Positions 23,501 through 35,848 of a stretch of 64,000 bases of DNA are shown here, piece by piece. The notes under the pieces were generated by a model, which worked only from the letters and a program-made list of their open reading frames with translations, was not told the DNA's origin and did not search any database. Source of the DNA: Fratercula arctica. Lineage: Eukaryota; Chordata; Aves; Charadriiformes; Alcidae. A program made the position numbers and the translations under genes. The first letter of the stretch is position 1; each line of letters begins with the position of its first letter. The stretch spans positions 53,392,096 through 53,456,095 of the forward strand of contig CANTUZ010000003.1 in assembly GCA_947846985.1 (NCBI GenBank), written 5' to 3'.

Positions 23501-26500
23501 AGATGTGGATGTCTGCGCTGCAGAAGTCTGAAGCTGTGTCCTTAAAATAAAATGTCATTGCTTTCATTTCCTGAACAATGCAAGCTATGGCATTCTAACA
23601 CTATTGGGCTATTTAGATAATTGCTGAAACAAGTTTACTTCCAGAGTCTGAACTTGGAGAAAATAATTTTAAATGATGGTTAAGTAAGTGAGAAAGTGCA
23701 TTTATTTAAAATAATGGTTAAGTAATATTGGTATTTCCTTTATTTGTTTGATTTTTGTACCTTATATATAATATGCAGAATAATTTTGTGTATTGTATGG
23801 AATATGTTGTAGGCACATAGAAACTTTTATTCAGTGACTGTAAAGGCAGATGCTCCCTCTAGTGCCTATTTTCTTGCAATGGCAATAGCTTTGTTGGGCT
23901 TTCTGCCATGTTTTAGTATACAGTTGCTTGAGTCCCTCAGGTGTCAATCTTAAAATGGGTAATATGAAACGGGGATAAAACCTTTAGTATTGCATGCCTC
24001 CTGCGTTTTTCCCTTTGTGTGTAGCAGAGGGAGTCAGATAATGGGTTAGGATAAAACATATGGGAAAGTTAATCTAAATATTATTTTAATGTAAAGTTTT
24101 TTATAGCCTATTAGGTCAGTAAGCTGTTCCTTCAAATTAAGCATCATCTGGGAAAACTGTGGTATTTGTGAGCATTCCTGAACCTAAGGAGGCTTAGGTG
24201 TACATGGAACATGAGGGACTCTGAAAGTACCTGGACACAAATCTCAAATTTGTTAGCTGATATTTTTAATATGGCTATCGAAGGCACCAGACTAAAGTTG
24301 TATGACACATTCTAAACCAGCGTATAGTATCACTGTGCAGAAAGAAGAAATGCCTGAACTATCTAGACAGCCATATACACTGTTTAGTAAGAGGGTGTAA
24401 GCTATGAGTATCTTTGCTAGCATCTGGGAGGAGGAGAGAGGAGAATGGAGTAGATTTGTGCGCTATGTGAGATGCCTGAGGATGCATATCCTCTTTCCTC
24501 ATTAGGCTGTTCCTGTTAGGCGTTCATCCTGGCACACAGTCTTTTCTGAAGGCAGCCATTTGATGCTGTATGCATTCTGAAATTTTTAAATGTTATTTTT
24601 AAAAAATATGCGTTCTACGGTTTTGTGTGTATCTGTGAATCGTGCTTAAAAATAAATTCTGTTAGAAATAGTATGTGTATGGAAAAAATATGTATGAATC
24701 AATGTATATTCCTAGCAACATTCCATGACAAATTGTAAAATCCAAGATTATGAATAGTACTGCAGTAATGCCTACACCACTATCAAGCTCTGATAGATGT
24801 GACAACAGGGGGATTTCAGAAAAGAGAACAGGTAGGAGGTTTAGAGGAAATTTCTCCCAAGTATGATGGTGAGTGAATATTCTTGTGCTCTGTGTTTCTT
24901 CTGACTAAAAGCTATCTGAAATAGTGAGCTTTTAGTTCGAGGAGTTTTATCTTATTTCCATAGGTAGTCTATGTGTCCCTTCTCCTTCCTTTTCCTTCCC
25001 CCAGTCTTTCTCTCCACAAGGAAAACAAATGGAGAATCTATTGTAAAGGCTCTGTGGACATCAGCATTCAAACCCAAGACAAATGTATACGAGCAAAATG
25101 CATGTTCTACTTAAGTGCACTGGGAATATCAGTAATATTTTGCATTCTGTAGCTTGCATTTTTACAGCTGAATGGAAGAGTGATACAGGGCAATTTGAAA
25201 TAGTGGCCAGCAGCAACCTCTCTTGCAGCCTCTCTTCTTTCCTTGAATCTTCCTCTTTCCCAGGGGGAGGGAGTGAGGAAGTGTCCACGTGTTTTAGCAA
25301 TCTTTCTTTTCAACGTGTACCAATACACAGTGTAAGAAAAAGTTACTGAAAGTAATTAACTATGTTTGATTACATTTTAAAGTAGTCTGAAACTGCAGCT
25401 GAGTACAAAAAAAATAATAAATCTAGTAACTTGTTACAATTACACTGATTGTCTATTAAAAGTTACTTCTTCAGCATTGCCATTGGCAAAGCCATTTGCC
25501 TGCTGTAAAGATTCCTTTTCTCCTTGTGGTGGCATTTTATCGGCATTAGTGGATATGACAGTAAACAGCAAAATCATGTCATTTAAGAGCTAGGCTCCAC
25601 TACAGATAACCCCTCCATGAAGAGGATGCTTCTTAGATTACCTCTCTTAAATTCTGACAAGATATGTTTACATCCTATTTGATGTCTCCATGTGCCTTTA
25701 ACTACTTGGAAGTTTAAATGCTGTGCACTTACGCTTTTGTTTACAGCTGTGCATTGTAGATTTTGTGCAGTAAAGTGTTCCACCTATCTGCTTCAAAATT
25801 GCTAGGTAGCCTAAACTCTTAGCCAACTGAGTCTACATTTTATTTTGTTTTTTTTGGGTGGTGACCTCAAGAAGGGCACATCTTTCCTAGGAGGGGAACT
25901 TGACCCCTAACTTTTTATTGTGTTACGTGATTGCCTTTGACGTTCTCTCAAGAGAAATGCTGTTTCTTGGCAATTGCAGTATGTCAGTAGAGACAAATAT
26001 GGTTCAACAGAGTCATATTCAGGAATTTCAAAGATCAGGTAACATGTCAACATCCTGAAATACAGTATGGAAATGATCATTCATGAGGATGCCGTTTGCA
26101 TGCGAATATCACATTTCTTTTCTTTGAGGAAATGGGAAGGAATTTATCCATCATAAGCATTTGCATTCCTGCTTCAAATACAGGTTTTTTGATTTAAGCT
26201 GCATTGAGCCAGCAGGATGTGGCCCATCCCTACAGTTCCCTCCTTGATGCTCCTTCCCTCAAAGACTATAGCAATTAGCTGATAACCTGTTGGAATAGCA
26301 AATTATTACTCCCCTTCATGCTGGCTCGGCTTGAGGAAAAAAAGGAGGCTAAGATTTTGGATATGAAAAGCTGAATTATCTCTTTTCTTATTTGATGATC
26401 AGCCCTTGTCTCTTCAACCTGAAGATACAGGTGCTATTTCAGACGTGTTTAATGAAGTAGACTTTCTATTGTAATCCATCCTTAACAGTGTCTTATAACT

Positions 26501-27081
26501 ACTGCTGTTGCAGAAGCAAGATGCTCAGGCTTGTGGTCTTAGGCCTGTTTCTGCTCTGCTGCATGTGATTAGCTTTGTGCTTCTTAGTTAAAATTGTGAT
26601 GTTCATTTAGAAATTACTAAGAACAGAAGTGCACTGCATGATTCTGCAATGATGCAGTTGTTATAATTTCTGTCTAAACATTAAGTGCTATGGGATTCAA
26701 ACTTTAACAAGACTTTTCGGTTTATAGTTTTGGTTTTATTAGTAAAGGGTAAAATCTGCCCTACAACTCTGAAAAACTGCATTGGCTTTTGGTTTTTATA
26801 CTATATAATAGTTTATCAGGTAAGGACAGGAGAATTTCATGTAGCTGAATATATATTTTTAAAATTACTACTTCAGTAATTATTCCTTGTGTCTATTTTA
26901 TTTTTGCTTCTCCAGTCCTGGGAGTATCTGAGCAGTGGGGCACTGGCCTGACCTGTAATTCAGTCATGAATTCAGGTCCCATCATAGCTATTCTGATTTA
27001 TATTGCTGCTGAAGTTCAACTAAGATCTTGACCATTTATATGCCATGTAGTGATCTTTTTCATGTCATTTTTCTTTTGCTC

Positions 27082-27095
27082 AAAAAAAAAAAAAA
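27082..27095. repeat. Poly-A run (14 bases)
   Basis: An uninterrupted homopolymer in unique DNA. Confidence 0.9.
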
Positions 27096-28484
27096 GGTGA
27101 CTGTTGACTTTCTTTGCATTGTACAGTTGTTAAAGTTTTCTGCCAGTCCTGTTGTTCTGTTAGACTTCCCCTGAATGCGTTTGTACACTGTAAAAACTAA
27201 TTTTTCTATGATGCAACATGAGGCAGAACTTAGCTTGATTTCATTTCGTTCTAATAGTGACCTATATGTGACACAGTTTGCAGTTTACCTTTTTATAGAT
27301 AGAAATTCATACCTTGCATCTCTTAGCTTTGTATTTCAGCTGGATTTTCTCAGGATAGACCTAGTGGAAAATGCTGTCTTTGACAAAAGAGCTTTGAGAC
27401 ACTAAAGCTAGTGCCTGTATCAAAACTATATTTTCCGCAAAATGAGGCAACCATAATGAAAAGCAAAGCCCCATCAAACTTTTACCATTACCTTACACTC
27501 CTCACTTAAAATAAATCCATTATGATTTCTCTCAGTTTTCTTTTGTAACAGTTTATCATATCAATAATCTCATTTACAGCATTCATCTGACATGTGCTAC
27601 CAGGGGTTATCTTTTTAGTGTAAATAAAGCTTTTGGAAATATTCCAGAATATATCACGGTGTGATATAAGTCATTGTATAAACATGTTGGCAAAGCTTAT
27701 CTCAGTATAACTCTAGTGAATTGGAAGTATAAGCCACTGTGTTCATGTATTTCCAGTAGTTATTTTTCCTTTTCACACTTTTGTGATAGTTGACCTGCTT
27801 ATCTTGTATTCTTTTCTCTGATTTGTATGCTCTTTCTCATTTTCCATCTGAGTGTTATAATGCTGTATGCGTTTCCTGACAGCCAATTAATTGGCTAGTT
27901 TTTCACACAGCCAAGAATAGAGGTAGCGGTTCTACACGGACCCCTCATGTCCATTGATGTGTACAGCAGACATCCTAAGAATGGGGACACATTTCCCTGG
28001 TCTTGTGACTGCATGCTGTTCACATCAATTTCCCATTAAAAGGTAATTTAAAGGTATAGCCCCAGGCAGACTCAGGAGAGAGTTATAAAAAGAGTTTAAT
28101 TAACAGTTCAGAGTAATATAATCTAAGGTTGAATAGTCTGTAACCAGCTCGGGTTTTTTGTTCACATTTGTCATTTCCTTTACTTGCAGATTAGAGGAGA
28201 TTTCCTTGTTTGGTAAAGAATGCAGTGAAATAAGTCTTCGAAGAAGCTTTGTTGTACGTGTCTTGGAGCTAGATCACTGAGTTATCACAAGCTTTAAACC
28301 TGCCACTGCGTATCTCCTCTCTACATTAGCTCACCTCTTCTGGTCAACACGTTTTAACAGAATAGATTCAAGTCATCTCACAGTTGGGCCCTCCATGCTT
28401 TTTGAAAGCTTTACTGCCATTCAAAAATGCATTTAGCCCAACTTGTTCCAAACTACTCCAAAGAAATAGCTATTTTCATGTGTT

Positions 28485-28501
28485 AAAAAAAAAAAAAAAA
28501 A
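28485..28501. repeat. Poly-A run (17 bases)
   Basis: An uninterrupted homopolymer in unique DNA. It forms the lysine/phenylalanine-like stretch of spurious frames on either strand. Confidence 0.9.
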
Positions 28502-29328
28502 GTAGAAAATGGGGCTAGAAGACATACAGGAGGCTTTGTATTCAAAAGCAAGCACTGTTGTTTCTCTTTCCTCTCCTTGTTCATTGTATTTTTGATTAAA
28601 ACTTTCTTTGTGATTTTTTATTTTTTTTTTCCCCCTCCTCCTGTGTTTTTGTGTTGTGCAGGTTTCTGCACACATCCAGCCAGGCTGAATATAGCAGGAT
28701 GTGTTACTTTCATGACTCCTAACAGCCTTCAAATCAGAATGATTTTCTGTCACACTGGCCTGACCTTTTCCTGGAAAAATTTATTACCTAAAAGAAGAAA
28801 AAAATAAAAAAGACATGTGAGGGGATCTGAAGTACTCTCTTCCTTGAGGGCTGAAGATATACAGTACTTGTTGTCATTTAATCGTCCACCCACCTAATTC
28901 ATTCTAAAATGCCAGCTACAAGTGCAACCATTTGTGGACATGACATATCTTGTGTGCTTGGTACATTAGGTCTGCAAGTCTGACAATTTTATTCTCCCAC
29001 AGAAATCTGGCTTGCTTTCTTAGCTCTGCTTCCTTTTCTCTTCCCGTGGAAAATATGTATATTTCGTAGAAACTTTTTATTTTTACATAGATCACCTCTG
29101 AGGAATAGAGTGAAAGCAGTGACTGAACTCTTGTTTTGCCCTGTGGCCTAGTATGTTAAATCATTCCACAATTAAATATGGCTACGCTGGGACACATCCT
29201 GTACAAATTAAATAAGCCTGACTTGTCAAGTACCGAGTTTGTTTTGATTGCAGAGGAAATGAGATGAGGCATAGTTTGATCTTTATTCTTTTGTGTGCCA
29301 AGTTTTTAAGTACGTTATGACAGGTTAG

Positions 29329-29343
29329 AAAAAAAAAAAAAAA
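29329..29343. repeat. Poly-A run (15 bases)
   Basis: An uninterrupted homopolymer in unique DNA. Confidence 0.9.
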
Positions 29344-30017
29344 GAAGCAAACCAGGAATCTTTTCATATGATTGACAGAAAGACCCCTTAAGAAGTGCTT
29401 GAAGTGACTACCTCAGTGAAAACTGTTGTGGAGCTAAATCAGCTTTTGCAGTATCTAATTAACACTGCCACAACATCCAGATAGTTTATTAATTACTGTT
29501 CTGCTTCTCCCTCTCCTTGCTGTGTCAGGTAGGCACAAAAGTTAACATACACCTCCATAGTATACATCAAATCCATTCATTTTCATCGTGCTCTCACAAT
29601 GGAAAGCTGTAGAGGTGATCAAAATAAATTTTAACTGTAGCTATTCTGAAGGCTTAGTAAACTTATGAGGCAAATGTTAATTTACACATGTCTATTTCAA
29701 ACATATGGTGGGTTTATAATTATAACTGTGGAATGGTTGGGGGTGGGGATTCTGTCTTGTAGAGCTGAGACTAAAAGCAACATTTTTCAAGCAAGCCTGA
29801 AAAACTCCCATGGCGCTGACAACAGGGATTTTCCAAAGTGAGCATAACCCAAGCAGGCTTGATGTTCAGTGCCAGGAAACTCTGACTTCAGGGGTCTCTA
29901 GCATTCATGAGTTCCAGGGAGTGGGTGAAGGAAATTAAAAGTAATTTAAAAATAGAGCTGTGTTTCTCAGCTGTAGTGTAGACATGCTGTCTCATGGAAA
30001 TAAGTCACTGTGTTAAT

Positions 30018-30061
30018 CTCTTTTTTCTTTTTCCCCTCTTCCCCCTCCCCCATGCCCCCAG
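30018..30061 (+). other. Strong polypyrimidine tract ending in CAG (possible splice acceptor)
   Basis: A stretch of about 35 bases made almost only of T and C is followed by ATGCCCCCAG at 30052-30061. It has the shape of a strong 3' splice site, with TTAAT just upstream as a loose branch-point match. Downstream, one frame stays open for about 20 codons. The nearest GT (30074, CAG|GTTCCT) is a poor donor. Without an exon that can be recognised, this is only a sequence motif. Confidence 0.25.
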
Positions 30062-33000
30062 TTGCAATGCCAGGTTCCTAATGTCTATCTGTCTTATAGA
30101 ACAGATCTTGTATATCCAAACGCATAATTTTTCCATACAGAGATGAGAGCACTGCAGTGAAAATTGACTTTACTGTCTTATAGGCATACACAGAACTTCA
30201 TTGCAGGATTGAGCACTGCTGCAGAAGAGGTCTAGTGCTTGACTTGTACCACTGCTGAAGAACACCAGAGGTGATGTGAGCAGAAACAGGCACATCAATA
30301 GCTGCATTTTATTCTTAGCTTTCTGTTTGCTAACAGGTAATTGCTGACCTACACAAACAGTATATATGCTACTCACTAAGCAAGTCTGGCTAGTATATGC
30401 AGCCGTCTGGAAACAAAGTTCTGCTTATCTGTAGTAACCATCTACTCAGTGAGGAATGAGGAGAACGCAGTCCAAGTTTCTTCTGTGATGTAGGCTTGAG
30501 GACTTGATAGCCTGAGTAAAGATGAAAAGGAAGAGATGAGAAGCTTCTCACTGGGTTGCATAGTGGAAATCAGTGTCTGGCTGTAACTCACATTGGCCTG
30601 AAACTACCAGTTTCCAAGAATGACAGTAAGATACATCTGTGACTCCATTTTGTATTAGGGTTTGCATCTTGTATTACAGCAAGAGCATATCTAGCCCTGC
30701 CCAAGACAGCGTACTTCAGACAGCTTCCCTGCTGAGAGGGGCGCTTGAGAGCTTGTCCTTGGGAGCTGTCTCAAGGTGATCCTAGACATGAATTTGGCTT
30801 TGCTTCCAAAAGTTAGCCCAACTAGTAGGGACAGTGAATTTTCTGTGGAAGCATCACTGAATAGCTAATGTCTGACACTTCTCAGCCTTCCTAGTGGCAG
30901 AGAGAGACAGTGCATTCAAGGGTTTGTTGACCATCCCTTTGCAAAGATGGCTGGAGAACAGGAAGACGAGACATTCTGCCTGCCCCAGAGCATTAGAAAT
31001 TTTCAGACTCAGGAAACAGTGAGATTAGACAAGAGTGGGCAAGCCTAGTACCTTTATTAATATGGTTTGAATTACAGTTTCCAAAGCCTTTAGAGTACAG
31101 TGGCTGCGATTAAGTAATTCTCTTCTTTATCTGAAACTGGTAAAACTAGGAACAAGAGGAGCCTGCAGTCAGGGGAAGGATTGAGGAAGAGTGAGTTCAA
31201 AGTGGCACCAAAACATTGAGAGGAGGTATATGTTGGACCTGGAGAGAGTTGGATCTATTAAGAGCTAGTGGGTCTGCAGATGTTTAAACTGTTCAGCAGT
31301 GGACTGGGCCAAACTGTCGCATTGAAAGTCTTTTGATGGATATCCTTAACTGCCACAAATGCAATCAGCAGAAATTCAGTGTGTTGCAGTTTTTAAATCT
31401 GTTTGTAGTGCTCTTTCATTTCACCAGCTGTTCTGTCCTTACTTCGTAGTAGCTTCCAAAGTTTTAATTATTCTTGCCCATAGTTAAAATTGTGCTTGTG
31501 TGGGTAAATGCAAGTGTGTTCTATCTAATGTCAGAGATAATTGCTGTCTGCCTCAAAAGACTTGATAGATTCATTACCTCTACATATGGTAGGAAGAAAA
31601 CTGTCAGATTTCATTTAAGCTTTGAAGAGCCTTTAAAAAGGGTTAGAAATCGTCACAGAAAGAGCATCAGTTTGCTAAACAAGGTCCCACACATTGCTAC
31701 ATTAGTGCAGTGTATTTAGGTTGATAGATCTTTCCTACTTGTCTTACAATAAATAGTCTGGAAACAAAAAATAAAGGATTTATGTCTCTCTTTCTGATGC
31801 CCATACATCTTCCAAAATGAAAGCACTTCATGTTGGACTGTTATTTTGAATGTCTGTAGATCTGTCAAATATACTGAGGTATTTTCCAAGCAAAATCTCT
31901 GATGCATCTGATGCTCACTTACTAAGGATATGGCCAGTTCAGCAAACATTAAAAGTAGCACATTCACTTTGACGTTGTCTCATTTTATCTATTTTATTGT
32001 ATTTTTCCAGTGTAATTGCACTTAATGGCCTCATTGAGTTTGAAGTTTCATTGTATGACGAGACAAGTTCCTGTCTCAGAAAAGTAACTGAAGTTCTTGT
32101 AAGCACCTAACAGGAATTTAAGTTGATCTCACTGCTGGCTGCATAGTCCCACTCACCTCCTTTGTTTGCTGCATGGTCTCACGCCACTCACTTGTGCCAG
32201 TTATGGTATTCACCAAACCTGTCTTTCACCACGCCAAGCCAATAAAACACTGATCTGCGTAGCCGGTAGCTGGTTTGTTTAGCCTGCCATAGAGCCTAAG
32301 CCTGGAGGTGCAGTTACATGTTACAACTGAGCTCATCCAGTGCTGTAGAGAGAGGACCTTGCTCCTCCTGTCTGCTGCTAACCACGTGGTTCCACCCATC
32401 TCCTTTGCCTCAGCTTTGGCTCTCACCAACTTTTCATTTAATTTGCTCAACTTGCTGATTCAGCAGAAAGTTCTTCAGTTCGTTTTCTCATGCTTCTTTT
32501 CTGATGAATGACTCTACCCAGTGCAAAATTGGACAAGCACTTGATGTGGTGCAAAGGAGGATGAGGGACAGATGAAGTGGCTGGGATCAAGGGGGGAAAT
32601 GGCAGAAGAGTTGGCAACAGTGGGAGCTCCTTCTTCAGTAGCAGCATACTTCGGATAAGTTCAGGTCATAATGTGCCACTTCTCTCCAGCACCCTAACTG
32701 GAGGAGCAGGTATAGCCAAAGCCAGGAAACAGAGATGCAGAGAAACCAGTAGTAGCAGGGAGCTGGGAATTAGCTCAGGAACTCTGCACCCACCATCATC
32801 ACACTTTTTTGTGATCTTTGTGAGCTTGTGTCAGGGTTTTAAAAACTGCAGCTGTTGCAGAAAAAGAGTGTAATAGATTTTATTGGATGTTTTCTCATTT
32901 GAATCCCTCTGCCTTCCCTGAAATATTTACATGAACATAACAGATACTGGTAAGATTAATTTTCTTAGTACACTAGAAATGTTACAGGCTAATTTCAGTC

Positions 33001-34342
33001 TGTGAATGAAATATTTAGAGTAATAAAAGGAGAGGAGTGTGTAGTGGTAAGAACAACAGGTACTTTCACTGACGCAGAGGAAATGTGAAGGCTGTGGGGC
33101 AGTGTGGTAGCCTAAGGAGGTTTCCCAGTGGCACTTGCTGGAATTCTCAAAAGCCTGAATCCTCCCTTTGAGCTGAGCTTTCATGGGTGTTTAAATCTGT
33201 CATAAGCAAGCAGGGAAATTCATCAAAATATAGCTGTATTTGATGTAATGCCGGCTGCAGAAAAAGGGATTAAATCTGTTACAGATGTTGACATATTGCA
33301 GTTAGCTCAAGTGGAAATCTAGCTTGTCTTAATTAACACACAGAAAGCTGGAATACGTATAAAGAGGAAAGTTCTTCAGAGCAGATATGGGATCTTTCAG
33401 CTAGTTAGCCAGCTTGCTCTCATTTCAAATTCAGAATGACATACCTTTGGACAGAAGGAGTTGGATGATGAAGCACAACTGTCCCTCATTTTTTCAGCAT
33501 TTAAGGTTAAGGAATGTGGTTATCCACAAAAAGCCCATTTGTAAAAAAGCCGTTGTGCCTAATATCTGTAACAAACTGTTGGGAAACTGTGGAAATCAAA
33601 ATTGGTGAAGAAAAAGCAAGAAGATTCACAGCTTTTCCAATTTTGAAGTATTTCCTTCCAGTCAGTGAAGCATCAGACAAGTGTACTACTACTAAATATG
33701 GATTACTCAGATATGAATTTTATATTAAAGTAGATTAGAAAACACATAAAGGAGCTATATTACTATGCAGAATAATCTTACGAAGCAGTGGAAGCAAGTG
33801 GAAATGTTTGAAATGTTTGATTTTTTTTTTTTCCCCCCACAATATGTTTGACATTTTTGACAAAATGTTTCCGTGTTTGACACACCTGAGAAACAGAAGG
33901 CTACTCTGCAGAGTAGCATGTAGGAAAGCAATTAGTTCATGTTATGATGTAATGTGCATAGAGAGTCATAAAAACCTTCTGCAGGGTTTTATTTAGAAGT
34001 AAAAGAGCATTTGTTTGTTGTGTAAACCTCCTTTGAGGAGAATTTATATTGGTTCTTTTGTCTTCAGTTCTGTCAGGGAAAACATTTCTGTGCATTGTGC
34101 ATGTTTCTGTGCTTCTCTCTCTACACTGCAATTTTCTCTGTTACTCTAGGGAAGAGAGTTTTTGAAGCCAATAATTTAGAAATTTTGCAGATGTCATCCA
34201 GAAAGTGAAATTTGTCTCTCTATTGTCTGAACTGTAGAAATTAGCTTGCGAGCTTAACAGTGAAATAAAAAGTGAAGTTTGGTGCGATCTTTATTGTTTG
34301 TGATTTATTTGTGGTAATAGCCTCTGTCATAAACTAATCACT
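30062..34342. other. Unique non-coding DNA
   Basis: No gene recognised. The part from about 32.1 to 32.8 kb is GC-richer than its surroundings and carries a diverged duplication of GCTGCATAGTCCCACTCAC (32138-32156) at 32168-32191. Four TGTTTGA heptamers cluster at 33805-33880 around a T12-C6 run. Open frames here are short and overlap on opposite strands. Confidence 0.55.
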
Positions 34343-34588
34343 TTACAAGTGTTCAAGGAGGACGTTCTTTGCTCTAGGGAACTCGCAGCATAAGGAAAAC
34401 CGGTGAAGGGAACAGGGGGACAGTGACAAGCAATTTAAAGCTTTGAAGGTGATGACAAGAAGCTTAAATTTGATGTGATAGAAGTGGAAGGCTTCAAAGA
34501 GGGAGTGAATTGACATGATCAAATCGACAGGTGAGGAAGATGGCTGTTGCAGCTGTTTTGCATGGAATGAGGGGGAGTCTTTTGGCAA
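34343..34588 (-). pseudogene. Reverse transcriptase C-terminal remnant of L2-like LINE
   Basis: This is an 81-codon open stretch within the LINE relic. Residues 39-52 (IKFKLLVITFKALN) match the well-conserved thumb-side end of L2 reverse transcriptases. Residues 68-75 (CEFPRAKN) correspond to the VPRAKT block that follows in the family. The start methionine is arbitrary: the homologous frame continues upstream past a stop at 34604-34606. The catalytic palm motifs of the enzyme lie outside this remnant, so no activity is possible. Confidence 0.75.
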
Positions 34589-34870
34589 GTCAAGGAAGAG
34601 GATTTACCAGTGCTTAAGGTGGGATATAATGAGGGTCTGAGTAAGAGACTTGTCTATAGAAAACAGCAGCAGGATTTTGGAGATGTTAAGAATGAAGTAG
34701 CATTAGAATTAGTGTGACTCAGCTGCATAGCAAACAGCAAATTTGAAAATTAACTCTGAGATTGTAAGTCTAAGCGATGATGAAATCAGTTGAGTTGTCA
34801 TCTTTCATAAAGAAGTGGAGAAGTGGAAATAAAATGTTTGTAAGGAAAGATGTGGGTACTGTTGTGTCAG
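34343..34870 (-). mobile_element. Ancient L2-clade LINE relic
   Basis: On the minus strand one frame can be followed from about 34698 down to 34343 with collinear matches to the C-terminal part of an L2/CR1-superfamily reverse transcriptase. The order is NISKI (family NIAKIRPFL), then LIISHLKHW (family SRLDYCN), then LDLPK (family LAGLPK). After these come a degenerate QNAAA block, VDLIMSIHSLFEAFHF (family DHITPLLxxLHWLP), and IKFKLLVITFKALN (34433-34474), followed by LSLSP (family LAPSYL). One in-frame stop (TAA on the minus strand, 34604-34606) replaces part of the SRLDYCN motif. Upstream, to about 34870, the nucleotide pattern still resembles the same element, but the protein frame is lost. 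The element is dead and older than the CR1 copies. Confidence 0.82.
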
Positions 34871-35823
34871 TGTTACATAATATCCATGTACTTTGTTACT
34901 GCACATTGAAAAATAAAATTGGAAGTGCAAAGTCTTTCACTTCACTTTTCCAGGCTATAGGACAGACACGAGGCAAATCTTCCACTGTGTCCAAGTTATC
35001 AACAGTGCAGAGCAGAACTGTGTACGCTGTGGAAAACATAGGAGCAGTTTAGGGAAAGAAAACTTAATTCACCATGAACTGGGTTAAAAAGCTTTCCAGG
35101 GCAAAGCTATGTGAATTTTATTGATGGGGGAAAAGTTCATTTCAAGTCTCGGAAGTCAGTGAGATACAGAGAAGCTGTTTTCAAGTGAAATCTAGGCTCT
35201 CTGGGTGAAGAAAGGGCTATAGAAAACTCAAAGTCAAGCAAAACCATTTTAGTACTTCATGTCAAGTTCTAAAATATTTCAGCTGTCTTCCATGTGAAGG
35301 CAGAAGCACCCTAGTCTGAGGAGCAAAGGCCTAACCAAACACAAAGAGCTGGCACAAATCACAGCAGCATAGTAATTTTCAAATTTATTTTTTTTCTTGG
35401 TTGTAGTTGATTTTTTTTTTTAGGGGATTGTTTTTGTTTGGGTGTGTGGGATCAAGGTTTAAGGAGATTTTTTTGGAAACGTCCTAATAGACTACTGGGA
35501 TTCAAAGCCACAATTCTCTCTTTTATAAGGAGAGTTTTCTAACCAAATGACTTCAAAAGGGTTGTCTTTGGGTGGGCATCTAATCAGGAGGCAGTATCTA
35601 TAGAGAAGATGCCCATTTCATCAGTCCATTTCTCACCTCTTAGCTTCCCTGAAGTTTGAGGGACTATTTCTTCTTGGCTGATGCCAGAGCAATATTTGAA
35701 AATTATGAAGTGTTTGTTTTCTCTAGATTTCTCCATATACTTTTTTCCTGCTAGCTTAACTTACAGGATATGAAGTCTGTGGCAAAAACTATTCTGTTGC
35801 AGGTTATAATTGTGCATGATATT

Positions 35824-35848
35824 AAAAAAAGAAAGAAAGAAAGAAGAA
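35824..35848. repeat. A7 followed by (GAAA)n microsatellite
   Basis: Seven As are followed by three to four GAAA units. It is a short tetranucleotide repeat. Confidence 0.85.

Larger units (their letters stand above)
19145..30000. other. Unique AT-rich non-coding DNA
   Basis: No gene recognised over nearly 11 kb. The stretch holds several poly-A runs (20125-20142, 20536-20552, 27082-27095, 28485-28501, 29329-29343). A near-repeat of AATGATGGTTAAGTAA lies at 23671-23686 and again at 23710-23725 with one change. The word AATACATATTTAT is repeated at 20350 and 20371. Short frames around 22.3, 25.1, 25.6 and 28.5 kb overlap on both strands and show no domain. A polypyrimidine tract ending in GTGCAG at 28652-28661 could be a splice acceptor, but I see no matching donor. 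Confidence 0.55.

Noticed and set aside
26930..27000. GGGGCACTGGCCTGACCTGTAATTCAG as a SINE head
   Set aside because: Weak resemblance to a tRNA-like head, but no core region follows.
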